In this document: positions 53,874 to 64,000 of the stretch, piece by piece
How positions within the stretch are numbered: the stretch's first letter is position 1
How the letters are laid out: each line of letters opens with the position of its first letter
DNA from: Macrocystis pyrifera
Taxonomy: Eukaryota; Sar; Phaeophyceae; Laminariales; Laminariaceae
Direction of reading: 5' to 3'
Length of the DNA stretch: 64,000 nucleotides
Assembly (NCBI GenBank): GCA_031763025.1
Contig: JASSKH010000020.1
Span: 1,767,756-1,831,755 of the forward strand
Position numbers and translations under genes: made by a program
The notes under the pieces: model-generated
Told to the model about the DNA's origin: nothing
Database searches by the model: none
Seen by the model: the letters and a program-made list of their open reading frames with translations, nothing else

Positions 53874-55349
53874 GATACTTACTGTGCTCGAAGGCCTATC
53901 TCTCCTCGGAAAGTCTTCCAACCAATGAGGAACTACCCAGTATTTTTGTCGGAATCTTATTTGTGTATTTTAGAATGACATTCGTAAATAAGCTTACAGT
54001 ATACCAGGTAGGTCGTGGGACTGTTTTGCTGTACAAATATGTTTTTAGACAGACAGTTTTGGGTGATGTTGTATAGGGCTCTTCGAGTGAAGAGTCTGAG
54101 AAACAAATAGGGGCAACACAAACACCGTACGTTTACGTGGCATGCGTCCAGTATAAGCACGGCCTGCACAACAAACAATTAGTAGGGGGGGGGAGAGATG
54201 TACCAGGTGTATCCGGATCATCAGCCTATTATAGGCAGGCACTGGGGGGTGAACGTGTAATAACTGCTGGCGTGTGAGAAGAAAACAAACGCCCGCGAAA
54301 AAGCTCGTGATGGAGCTCAACCAAGCGGATAACTCGCTGCAAATAATAAAACAAACAAAACGTGTATAGCGCCTAGAATGCACCCACTCAACCAAGCGAA
54401 ACACGATGTGGCTTGTTTCGTCGCCTCGACTATTAACAAGTTGAAATCTACCACCTACCCTGTCCGCAATTTCGAGGACCGTGTTATGTTGTTTTTGCCG
54501 GCATAATATTTTAGTATTGTTATTGCCCTCGAAGAAAGGCATTCGAGCGCTGTTGTCAGTCTGCTTGTTGTCTTTTTTTGTTGTGAAGTCGAAGTCGGAG
54601 TTGATGAGAGTGACGAGAGAGACCACGTTGTAATATTATTTGGTAGCAAGCTTCTAGGCATTTTATTTTCATACTTTTCGTGTCTCCGAATTCGCAAAAT
54701 ATATACTTCGAAGTAATCACCTCTATTTCCAGTACGACGTTTATGCGTCCCACCAGGTCCCACCAAAGCCTCATCGCTCCAGCGTGTACGTACATGTATC
54801 AAGGTATCAGGTATCCATTTTACTTGTATATACTTACGTACAAATTACGAGTTTATTTATTTACTTGAGGAAGACTGCCGATGGAAGAGAAGGGGGAAGG
54901 AGGGAGAGGACACTCGCTCGCATGTCATATATATTACACATTATCAATATCGGAACTAATAAGCGTGAAGCATGCTGTAGTGCATAGTATTCATATCAAT
55001 ATCATACGCCTGCGGATTGCCTGCCGAGAATCGAACAGCATCATGTCTGCTAAATGGTCTCTGCGGTCTTCAGTCTCGAGTTTCGAATCTTGAGCAGCAG
55101 CAGTGTACGGCGGTAGCTGCGGTATTTCTGCAAACGAGCATCTTTCGGGATTGGTTCTGCGTTCTCCGGTTTGTTTTGTTATTTTTATTGTTGCACATCC
55201 TGACTCAGCAAAAACGCACAGCACACCGCACAGCTCTGCAGCAGCATGCAGCAGGACCAGCCGCACAGCTCCGCAGCAACAATCCGAACCTTCAACCCAA
55301 GTACAACCCGTCTCACGGTGGCACTCAACATGAACGGGGATAAGAGATC

Positions 55350-56030
55350 CCCAACAACCGGTCAGAGGGCTGAAGACTCTCTGTTGGCCAATGAAAAACA
55401 TGTCGGTATAGGTAAACGACAGGCTGGCAAGAGATCTCTGTACCGCGAAGTCAGGAATATTTGAGATACCCAACAAGCAGTTGTTCCGCAACGACAGTCC
55501 GATCTGTTTTCAACAGCGGAGTTATTATTTTAGTATCGAAATATGCGATGAGGATCGCGAAACGAAGAAAACATTACACAATAAGGAGGCACACAAACAT
55601 GAACGGTAATTAGAGATCCGCAACATGGTCAGAGAGCTGACGACGCTCTGTTGGCCAATGAAGAGCATGTCGTCGGTTGTTTACTACAAGGTAGTAAACG
55701 ACAGATTGACAAGAGATCGCTGTACCCCGAAATAATAGAGATCCCTCAAGGAATGCTCTTCTCGTTTTGGAACAGCAGTATGGTATCTATGCTCGTTCCT
55801 GCTCTGTCGCCCTGAAGGCATATATTCTATATACTCTTGTGCCCTTGACGAATTTTCAACAGCGGGGTTATTAGAGTTGGTACAGCAGCATCAATACCCG
55901 CTCCTGCTGTGTCGCCCTGAAGGTATAATATGCTCTCCTTGTTGTGCCCTTGACACTCTGCCATCGCTCGTCACATAAGACATCCCCAACAAACTTTTTG
56001 GTACTACAACAGTATTATATCTAACGAGCG
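55350..56030 (+). repeat. Spacer mosaic: GACAAGAGATC / CTCTTGTGCC modules
   Basis: Repeated GTAAACGACAGATTGACAAG, AGATCTCTGTACCGCGAA, GGTCAGAGAGCTGACGACGC and CGCCCTGAAGGCATA, each 2-3 times, matching reversed segments at 40285 and 46675. No gene seen. Confidence 0.65.
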
Positions 56031-56094
56031 ATAGCATGCTCTTGTACAATTGTTGCTGTTCTTCGGGGCGATCGTCACAAGAGCTTAGCGGGCC

Positions 56095-56410
56095 CACTTG
56101 GCCCTGCTGCTGTTGCCTTTGCGGCAGCTGCTGCTCCCTGGTGCCATCGCTCTCCCTTTGCACTTCACTCCATAGATCACCTCATCACCTTGCACCTTCA
56201 CCTCACCTAATACCTTGCACCTTCAACATATACAAGCTCTTGTTGTGGTCCTGCGTGTCTGCTGGAGCTGCTGATGCCGTTGCGGCTGCTGCCGCTCCCT
56301 GGTGTCATCGCTCCCCCTTTGCACCTTCACCTCATCATATACTTGTATCACCTCATCACTTTGCACCTTCACCTCACGTATCACCTCATCACATCGCACC
56401 TTCAACGTGT
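56095..56410 (+). repeat. ~170-bp tandem repeat with CACCTCATCA units
   Basis: TTGCGGCAGCTGCTGCTCCC near 56128 recurs as TTGCGGCTGCTGCCGCTCCC near 56278; between and after are short TTGCACCTTCACCTCAT units. Confidence 0.75.
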
Positions 56411-56690
56411 GCTCGTCTTGTGTACTTGATGTGATACCGTATGTTGGTATATGGTACATGGTATGATGGACGGTTTGAGATACTATATGGGAAAAGCCCG
56501 GTGTGGGATACGGGACATGGTATGGTATATGGGAAAGACACAAGTATGTGGTATGGTATGTTCACGGTATGGTACGTTGGTTGTATGGTACGATGTCGTG
56601 GATATATTTTATGGCTAAATTCGCCGGTGGTATGGTGTGTTGCAGTATATAAGGTCCGTAAGGGTCGAATACGTCGTACGAATATCATCT
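56410..56690 (-). repeat. GTATGGTATG pentamer tract with conserved head
   Basis: Reverse-complement partner of 42880-43150: TATATAAGGTCCGTAAGGGT, CGAATACGTCGTACGAATAT at its end. Confidence 0.72.
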
Positions 56691-56929
56691 GTTACGACCA
56701 TAATATATATCGACCATTGGAAAGTGTTCGAAAATATGAGCCCTGCGGATAGACAGAGACAGACCCAGTTTTACAAATTGAGAACAACAAATGTTTCCTG
56801 TATTGATGGTGATGGTGGCGACCTTGTCGGTCTTGCCCACGACACTCCAACGCAGAGCGCGAGAAGCAAATGGCGCAAAAAGAAAAAAAACGACAAACGG
56901 TCCCATACCTCGGACAGAATAACATCGAT

Positions 56930-57130
56930 TCCCGCGTCATGATCTACCCTAGATCTCCCAAGGTAGGTACGTTCCCGAATTGTGTTGAATCATGTTGCCG
57001 CGTGGAATGCGTCCAAAACAACGCATATTTCCTGGGTTGGAGCTGCACCAAGCATATGTTACACAACCTCTCACAACGGCAGCCTAGGCAGTATAGATGG
57101 TCTACTGCACTGTAGATCATGATCTGTGCA
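56930..57130 (-). repeat. GATCT-rich family, spacer copy
   Basis: Reverse orientation: TCATGATCTACCCTAGATCT, TGGGTTGGAGCTGCACC, ACAACCTCTCACAACGGCAG. Confidence 0.65.
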
Positions 57131-57199
57131 TGGCGTGAAAATGATTAGGCGAATGGAAGGTACGGCAATCACGAGTCAACCCGGGCTCTTTCAGGCGCG

Positions 57200-57570
57200 C
57201 CGTCAACGACTGCTCGTACTTATACCGCATCATACCTGTATCAAATTCAATATCGGGTGCCACTCCCCGCAAATATGCGAGTATGGGCTGGCTCTGCGCA
57301 AAACGAGGCAATCACAACTCAGTCAATGTCACCTAACGTGCGCCTTTGAAGAACGTCCAAAAAAATAGCTATCGGGCGCATCTAAACAACAAAGCAACCT
57401 GCCACCATGCCATTGAGTACCTCCGCTTCGCTTTGCGAACGACAACTGCAATTTATTGGACCCTGGTCGAACTGAAAAAATATAATATCTACCACTCTGT
57501 CCCGAAATATACCTACCGTTTTGGATCAATCACTCATATAAAAAAGGTCATTATATTCACCCGGGGCTAA
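57200..57570 (+). repeat. Spacer inverted repeat with conserved YRAHL frame, right member
   Basis: Partner of 44700-45040. 57346-57570 is open: NSYRAHLNNKATCHHAIEYL, RFALRTTTAIYWTLVELKKY. A short similar end (CTCTGTCCCGAAATATA) also occurs near 6210. Confidence 0.6.
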
Positions 57571-57599
57571 GGACTGGTGAAAATACACCATTAGGAAGT

Positions 57600-59340
57600 A
57601 CCCGATTTTGCCTAGCGTGATGCACTAATACTACCCCGATATCCATCCCCCAGGTACTGCTGTAGCGCAACGTACAGACCTCAGGTTTGACCGACATGCA
57701 TTCATACACCCGATAGTTGTTAAAGTATAACACGTACTGTAGATCCGATCTCGTCCAGAACAGACCCGATATATCCACAGCAATTCGCTATCCTGCAGTG
57801 CTAGCGCAGAATTTAATAGACCCCGGAGAAAGTTATACCCTCGAGTACTTCGCAATCTTGGCTACAGCAGGAATTTCCGTGCTCTAGACCCTATATTGTC
57901 CAGGACGCGTTGCTGTGTTTTGCATAGCTGCCTGTCGATCCGAGTTTCCCTAGAACGCCTCGCGGCTCAAGTAACATACAGTCGACTTCTTGCAGACCCG
58001 ACACTGCCTACTGTAGGATGCCCTGGCTATATCGTAAGTAGCGCGCCACTCACAGACCTGCGGTGAGTTTCAAAAAATCGTATCTTGTATATTATAATTA
58101 GCGTTAAAAAAAAATGGTATCTTACCTCTTTGCAGCTATTTCCACATGCGAACACCCGATACGTCGCTCCCACACTATCGTAGCTACTGTAAAGCACACC
58201 CGATGTCTGTCCAAAACATACCACAGGTATATCGGTTGCTGCCCCCCTAACGACACAAAATATTTGATCCGGTGCTGCTGTCCAGAGCTCGTTGCGATAC
58301 TAGCTACATAGCAGTTCCACCGAGATTGCCTAAAATTCTTCGCTATCCTAGCTATACTGCAACATTCGACCAAAAATGCTCTCGCATCCTACATAGCTAC
58401 TAAACGCACACGCAATGTTTCTCAAACCTCGTTGCTACCCTAGCTACTAACTGTAACGTCAAATGCATCTGACCCGATCTTGTCAACGCAACATACAACA
58501 ACTGCGTCATTCCCAAGCTAGCTCCGCCTACGTATAGACCCGATCTTGTCCAGTATTATTTGGAATCTTAGCTATAAATATAACCAAAAGTGTGTTTTGA
58601 TATCCTTAGCTAGCTCCTGTAGGTCTGATCTCGTCCAGAATGAATTGGCTTCGTAGTTACTGCTGTAGCACCAATTGTAAGTTTTGCGCTCCTTCTTACA
58701 GTAGCTCGACATATAGACCCGATACTTGTCCAAACTGTAGGTGGCTCTCTTAGCTATTATAGCGTCCCTCATTGGCCCGATCCTGCCCAGAATTCGAACC
58801 ACTTGTCGACTCGATATCAGTGCAAACTACTCTGCCATCCACCCGATATATCCAAACATGCTTCGCTGTAGTAGCGATCCCCGTATAGTGTCGGTCGAGT
58901 AGTGACGGCTGCCCGCTATAGCGCCTCCACAATCGCTTGACACAGATGGGATTAACCAGTGTGGCAGTGTGTGGAGTAGTGCCGGTTGCCGCTGTGGCAG
59001 AGTTCCGGTATTATTGCTGGCTGGTGCATACCGGCACTACGATAGACGACCATTACGGTATTGGTATCTTAGGTAGCGCCACACAAAGCAGACATGCATG
59101 TACTGTCTATGCCTAGCTCTGTCCTACCCCTACTTATAATAAACTCAACTTTGTCCAGAATGCTTCGCTATCCTGGCTAGAGCACTTCATAGACCCGATA
59201 CGGCATTGGGTTAAAACGCTACACAGCTAGCCCCACATTGAATATACCCGATGTACGTCCAAAATGCTCTGATGCTCTAGTAACAGCTGGGCGTCACGTA
59301 CAACAGGCCCCATACCTGTCCATAATTCGAATCCATCCTA
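57600..59340 (-). repeat. Degenerate minisatellite, right arm
   Basis: Reverse-complement partner of 38160-39520 (TAGACCCGATCTTGTCCAGA, GCTATCCTAGCTACTGTAGC), extending about 500 bases past the end of arm homology with more units. Confidence 0.83.
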
Positions 59341-59699
59341 GCCACTCCCAGGTGTATAAAATCAACTTCACAGACGAGAATGACGTCCGGCTTACCACAC
59401 GGTTGAGAGAAAACCCTGTTCAGCACAACGCGGAAACCTTGACCTTCGGAACGCCTAGCTGGTACAGCAGCACAGGAAACCCAACTATCCATGCCAAGTC
59501 AAACGAGCGCTAAAAAATGCTGGGCTCAGATTAAAGCAAGAAAAAAAAAAAAAAAATCGGGAGCCGTCATACTGAATCGACCAAAGAGCAGAACTCACCC
59601 GTTCCACAAAGTAAAAAAACCGAGCCTCACCCCCCAGGATCCTGTTTCTCAGCCCGTACGTAGGTGTCTTATACTGCCACTACTCAATATATGGCCGTA

Positions 59700-59752
59700 G
59701 TCGTGAGATCACGGACGCTCTAATCCCTACAATGCTGCAATGCCAGTGAGGT

Positions 59753-59818
<66 letters not shown>

Positions 59819-60095
59819 GGGGGTACTCGAACTCGATATAATGCAAGGCCGTAGTCTATGACCATTGGGGGGGGGGGCATCATGCATGGCCTCAGTCGTA
59901 TGGCCATAGGCCCTCGCATCCCTGCGATGCCGGGACGGAGAAGGTCGGGTTTTAACCGACCAGGCAGGCATTCCTTGCATCAAGTGCGAAGCGCCATGAG
60001 GTGTTGGGCAAGTCGCATGAAGGGTGAGCTGCATCCTACTAAGAGCCGCTTGCGAGGCGTACTTTCTTGCATATGGATGACTTAGAATAGTAAAA

Positions 60096-60135
<40 letters not shown>

Positions 60136-60140
60136 GGAGA
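59700..60140 (-). repeat. C-tailed element, right arm, with 65- and 39-G runs
   Basis: Reverse complement of the 37370-37830 structure. Homopolymers of 65 G (59753-59817) and 39 G (60096-60134) replace the mixed C/CT tracts of the left arm. Confidence 0.82.
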
Positions 60141-60307
60141 CTTCCGCAAATTTCTACGGCCATCATTAATCATACATTCCCCATATCGGACAGTTCAGAA
60201 CATGATCTGCCTGTGACCTGAATCATACAGATCAGCGGGGTGATGAAACGTTTGTATAAGTCGTGCACGACTTACAGATGATCACGTAGAGCACTGTGTA
60301 CAACGAT

Positions 60308-60407
60308 NNNNNNNNNNNNNNNNNNNNNNNNNNNNNNNNNNNNNNNNNNNNNNNNNNNNNNNNNNNNNNNNNNNNNNNNNNNNNNNNNNNNNNNNNNNNN
60401 NNNNNNN
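60308..60407. other. Assembly gap of exactly 100 N
   Basis: The base before the gap aligns to left-arm 37211 and the base after to about 30595, so roughly 6.6 kb of left-arm sequence has no counterpart. A fixed 100-N block is a usual placeholder for a gap of unknown size. Exons F and G of the second GT10 copy should lie here if the arm is complete. Confidence 0.95.
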
Positions 60408-60719
60408 GGAAGTAGTGCCTATAGAGCACTGGCGGACAACATCAAGGAGCCGATGCTTTGGCGATACGTGTGTGTGTGGGGGGGGGGGGGTTACCTGTCT
60501 GGATTTCTGTATGAAGTGCATCATAGTTTTCGAGGATAACGAGGGGGGCGAGACGTCGGGCGCAGAACCCAGCGTGTTCTCCGAAACCCAAGTACATCGA
60601 CGCGTTACTCCACGTTTTGAGGGACGGCCGTTTCCCGCGGAGGCTTTGTCATTGTCCGTGTACCGACGGAGGAGCACCATGCATAGTCCCACACCTCCAA
60701 CAGATTATCTGCAGGTCGT

Positions 60720-60905
60720 CGATTCCCGCAGTTCATGATCTAGATCCTTCAAGGCAGATATATTTCGGATACATCTTGTATGATCTAGCTCATGTTGCTG
60801 CGTGGGGCCCGTATAATCTGCATTCTCTATTAATTGTACATGTACCTGGATTGGATCTGCTCTACAAGGTAGATGTTGCGCAACCTCTCACAACGGCAGT
60901 ATCAT
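60720..60905 (-). repeat. GATCT-rich family, right-arm copy
   Basis: Partner of 30050-30330: TCATGATCTAGATCCTTCAA, GCTGCGTGGGGCCC, AACCTCTCACAACGGCAG. It ends at the MITE at 60910. Confidence 0.7.
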
Positions 60906-60909
60906 ACTA

Positions 60910-61020
60910 CTACGGGGGACCATACTAAATGGAACCAATTTTTGATAGTAAAAATAGGGAAAAAATGTAGGTTTTGGTGTATACCGTAGGTGCTATTTAC
61001 TATGATCCCCTGCTCCGTAA
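60910..61020 (+). mobile_element. MITE-like palindrome, copy F (right arm only)
   Basis: 111 bp with TA flanks. The matching left-arm position near 28255-30100 has no MITE, so this copy probably inserted after the arms were made. It abuts the junction of the arm's 1.8-kb length difference. Confidence 0.8.
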
Positions 61021-61356
61021 TAGATGATCTCCACAACTCCACACAACGGATGGACCCCGAGGGCACAGAAATACAGGCGCGACCATCGCCGACACGGCCT
61101 TTCGGTCGTCGAAACAAAGGCAACGATAGTCGACGGCGACACAGCAGTCGAGCCTAATACCGTAGACCCTGTTGATTGCCGTGCCTTGCGTCGCCCTCGC
61201 ACGTGGTGTGTCATTCCACACAAAAAAAACTGCGTAAAACCTCCAAATACCCTCGTCGGCATCCTAGACATAATCAGACTGGTATGGTATAAAACCAGCA
61301 AATACGGATATGTGTCTTTGTCGACATCGTCATCTGTCAGGTGTGTTGTTGCTTGC

Positions 61357-61471
61357 CTTTACAATGGAGCCCTTTGGCACGTAGTGGTCGACGTCTTTGG
61401 CCCCCCAGTACACAGGGAGGGTTCCCGACAGGAGGCCGTTGTACACCTTCTCCGTCACGTAGTCGTCCAAC
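61357..61471 (-). CDS. Exon E-like segment of second GT10 copy
   Basis: 115 nt, six differences from 27819-27933, five changing the amino acid (Asn-Asp, Gln-Leu, Asn-Lys, Asn-Asp, Gln-His). YVTEK and PVYWG are kept, as is the GC-type donor AAG|GCAAGC. A stop-free triplet-repeat frame runs into it from upstream. Confidence 0.9.
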
Positions 61472-61519
61472 CTGCACCACAAAGATCGGAAAGAAGTGGC
61501 GGATATTTTTGGTGTCATT

Positions 61520-61800
61520 GTGATTGGTGGCAGTGGTGGTGATGGTGGTACTGCTGTTGTTGCTGGTGGTGATGGTGATGGTACTGGTGGTGATGGCGGT
61601 GTTGCTGCTGCTAGTGGTGGTGATACTGCTGTTGTTGCTGTTGGCGCTAGTGGTGGTGGTGGCGCTATTGCTGTTGCTGCTGTTGCTGTCTGTTGTGGTA
61701 GTTGTGGTGGTGGTGGTGGTGTTGCTGTTAATTGCTGGTGGTGGCGATTGTTGGTGGAGGCGGTGTGTTGCTCATGATGTTGGCGGCCGCGGTGTTGTTG
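61520..61800 (-). repeat. CAN-triplet tract before exon E-like segment (right arm)
   Basis: Mirrored partner of 27456-27765. The exon frame is stop-free to about 61881 on the - strand, here Pro/Thr/Ala-rich, and again ends TSFRSLWCR. Confidence 0.88.
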
Positions 61801-62459
61801 TCGCTGCTGCTTGCTGTTGACGAAAAACGAGAAAACTTGTCTCGACCCTGAAAAAAAACGGGCTGAAAAAAGGGTGTACACAACTGGTACTTAACAGTGC
61901 CTGAAGTATCAAGCATACGTATCATGGACATCACAATCAAACAGTACACATGGGAAAGAGCACGATCGATCTATACCATCGAAACTTCAACCCCCCCTGG
62001 GACCCCGAGGTAGATGGCAAAAAAAATAATTAATTTGGTGTCTTCAACCGCATATGAGCAGATTGAGCGCCCAGCAGTACGCGTGGGGTCATGTTGCGCC
62101 CGTGCCCGGACGGCTCCCTTGCATCAATCACTATAACTCGAGCACCAACCATTGTATCGTCCCTCAACCCTGGAGAGGACGTTGCTAGTGTCGTCCGTGT
62201 TCCCCTTCTGATTTCTCAAGAGCGATAAACTGCCGTTGAGATGTGTAGTGCAGGATCTGTAGAGTGCATGCAGGTCCAACCCAGGAAGCATTTGCTTCTG
62301 CTAGAAAAAATGTGAACATGTTAGGGATCCAGTCCGGCAACATGAGCTCAATAAAAGTAGGTCGGTCATACAGAGCAGGCGTACCTCTGCGCTAAAATAC
62401 ATAAGAGCATGACGTGGGGATCTATTGTAGTTCCGACGTGTGAAGCTTTCTCCACTCAC

Positions 62460-62567
62460 TGGTTGTTGTTCTCGAATGCCAAGAGGAACTTGTAACGCCT
62501 GCTGACTTCGATCTTGTTCTGCCGCCGTTCCGTCGCTATGGCGCCCGGCACCGCTTTCGGTTCTTCC
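62460..62567 (-). CDS. Exon D-like segment of second GT10 copy
   Basis: 108 nt, same phases as its left-arm partner: acceptor CGCCAACAG, donor CA|GTGAGT. Encodes an altered basic stretch, then NKIEVSRRYKFLLAFENNNQ. Changes cluster in the first half; the FENN end is unchanged. Confidence 0.87.
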
Positions 62568-62649
62568 CTGTTGGCGACAAAATGGCGACAAAGGTCGGGA
62601 AATGTTCCCAAACGTCGACACGTACAACATGCACAGCATGAACACGCAT

Positions 62650-63090
62650 TCCGTGCACAGTCCCTACAGCACTATCACTGCATGCAGCAGAGTATAGAAA
62701 ACATACACCAACACAATGAAAGCAGTGTATCCAGCGCATGAAGCACATACAGCGCATACCATACATACAGCAAATGCGCATTCAGTGCATACATTATGTC
62801 TAGCAAATACGACGCATGTGGTACATACAGTGGTGCCTAGAGTACATGCAGCGCGTAGAGCACACAGAGCGCATGGTATAGTGCATACGTAACATATAGC
62901 ACATTGGGCTGTTACAATACACCTAGATGTAGAACAGTACATGCAGCAAATACAGCAATACAACACATGGCTAATACAAAGCATCCAGCAATTGCGGCAC
63001 ACAGAGCACACGCAATGCATACAGCAGCATACAATACGAGCAGCACATCCATACAAACACATAGACCCGACGCGCGATGAACAAAAACAA
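62650..63090 (-). repeat. Degenerate CATACAGCACA-type repeat, right arm
   Basis: Reverse complement of the 25260-25860 array, shorter and reshuffled. Confidence 0.82.
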
Positions 63091-63097
63091 AGACAGG

Positions 63098-63178
63098 AAG
63101 GAACCGGGGTTGAACCAAGTACATGAATCCTGGGACGGGAGAGAGCTAACGCGTTGGCTAACCTCTAGACGGAAAAAG
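63098..63178 (-). other. tRNA-like relic or SINE head, right arm
   Basis: On the - strand: box A-like TTAGCCAACGCGTTAGC and box B-like GGTTCAACCCC about 40 bases apart. I could not pair a convincing acceptor stem, so it is probably a relic and not a working tRNA. Confidence 0.32.
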
Positions 63179-63239
63179 AAAACATGGCGCTGCGCTACAA
63201 GAGACGGCTAAATCACGGATGTCACGGGTAACGGCAATT

Positions 63240-63690
63240 TTCGGCGGCGTCCTCCCGACTTTAGGCACTCCCACACTAAAACTAGTACAATAAGCCTATT
63301 ACAAGACCGCCTTATAACTTCAAGAACTCACACGCTATCAATAGAACCAATACATGAAGCCTATAGTAGAACGCCTCATAAATTTATGAACTCCCACACT
63401 AGAACTACAGTATTAATAGTACATTACGCCTGTAGACCGCCTCATAACATTTGGAGCTCCCACACTCAAGACTAGCACACTGAGCCTATTAGTAGGCTAC
63501 CTCAGAGCTTTAGGAGCCCTCACAACAAAACTTGTGCGGTAGCCCTATTAATAGATCGCCTCATAAATTTAAGAACTCCCACGCTAGAACTACTGCAGTA
63601 CATTGATTCGATAGAACGTCTCCAAACTTTAGGAGCTCCCACACTGAAAATAGTACCCTAATCCTAGACCGCCGTCTGTCACCGGTCTGA
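63240..63690 (-). repeat. ~60-bp minisatellite in second GT10 copy (right arm)
   Basis: Reverse-complement units of the 24430-25130 array (AACTCCCACACTAGAACTAC, GACCGCCTCATAA), about 7 units. The duplicated exon-flank segment found in the left arm is present once here. Confidence 0.85.
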
Positions 63691-63761
63691 ACTACGTGTC
63701 CTGGTATGTTTGCACAGGTCAAGCCGGCTAGGCATAATAAATATCAATAGCTAGCACGAAC

Positions 63762-63906
63762 ATGTTGTGCAGGCAGCCGCCGAAGGAATGCACCGTGGCG
63801 TGCTTCATGAGCTGCTCCATGTACTCCATCCGCTTCGTGGCGCCTGCCTCGTCGCAGTTGGACACGAACGCCGCTGCGGCGTCTGGAGACCCGAACCGTC
63901 CTTTTC
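63762..63906 (-). pseudogene. Exon C-like segment of second GT10 copy
   Basis: Encodes GSPDAAAAFVSNCDEAG and HATVHSFGGCLHN on the - strand. About 11 of 146 positions differ from 24247-24392, including the missing G near the start. The donor is weaker than in the left copy. Confidence 0.85.
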
Positions 63907-64000
63907 CTTTTGAAAAAAAACAAACAACAACGCAGGGCGCACAAAAACGAAGCATACGAAACGAACGAAGCGACGTGAAATGAAAAGAAAAGACAGGCAA

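Larger units (their letters stand above)
61357..63906 (-). pseudogene. Second GT10 fucosyltransferase copy (paralogue in right arm), partial and probably decayed
   Basis: Three exons match exons C, D and E of the + strand gene: 63762-63906, 62460-62567 and 61357-61471. The donor-binding block is intact (DYVTEKVYNG, SGTLPVYWGA, YVPKGSIVK). Two things suggest decay. The first exon is 145 nt rather than 146, lacking one G near its start, which shifts frame unless another acceptor is used; and its donor reads AT|GTTCGT instead of AG|GTTAGT. Exons F and G correspond to the N gap; exons A and B would lie beyond the window. It may still be a working gene with altered splicing; I lean to pseudogene. 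Confidence 0.8.
58130..64000 (-). repeat. Right arm of the inverted duplication (continues past the window)
   Basis: Reverse-complement counterpart of 24040-39520, containing the second GT10 copy, mirrored minisatellites, mirrored triplet tract and mirrored C/G-run repeats. Homology still runs at base 64000, so the arm's outer end is outside the window. It carries its own MITE at 60910-61020, absent from the left arm at that site. Confidence 0.9.

Noticed and set aside
57600-59340. CRISPR-like regular repeats
   Set aside because: Units are degenerate with no unique spacers, and the DNA is eukaryotic; it is a minisatellite.
61330-61881. 183-codon - strand open frame taken as one exon
   Set aside because: Only 61357-61471 is the GT10 exon; the rest is a triplet-repeat intron that would separate FENN from YVTEK.

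Overview
This is nuclear eukaryotic DNA. Exons are short (75-146 bp), sit in introns of 0.9-4.3 kb, have GT/GC-AG boundaries with consistent phase, and are surrounded by repeats: (CAG)n, (GTCT)n, minisatellites, C/G runs up to 65 bases, a LINE, tRNA-derived SINEs, MITE-like palindromes and LTR-element relics. I infer a photosynthetic stramenopile, possibly a brown alga, from the style of the fucosyltransferase and repeats. No organism-specific marker is visible and this assignment is weak.

The only gene I can reconstruct with confidence is a GT10-family alpha-1,3-type fucosyltransferase on the + strand. Seven phase-compatible exons at 16528-35267 (828 nt, 275 codons plus stop) carry the family's motifs in order through to the stop codon. 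An upstream exon at 3380-3472 may be its N-terminal part. A second, diverged copy lies on the - strand at 61357-63906. Three exons are visible; its last two fall in an assembly gap and its 5' part lies beyond the window.

The dominant structure is a large, old inverted duplication. The left arm is about 24040-39520 and the right arm about 58130 to past the window end. They share exons, intron minisatellites, triplet tracts and a 3' flank of degenerate tandem repeats, separated by an 18.6-kb spacer. The 100-N gap at 60308-60407 aligns to left-arm bases 30595-37211, so about 6.6 kb is probably missing there. The left arm also has about 1.8 kb (28255-30085) absent from the right arm.

Region by region: 1-16.5 kb is repeats plus possible exons, including a (CAG)-cored array split by a SINE and an LTR-type fossil. 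16.5-35.3 kb is the GT10 gene, with a LINE in an intron. 35.4-39.5 kb is its repeat-rich 3' flank. 39.5-57.6 kb is a spacer mosaic of repeat modules, many in inverted pairs, with an LTR-retrotransposon relic near 50 kb and two weak candidate exons at 52.3-53.4 kb. 57.6-64 kb is the right arm.
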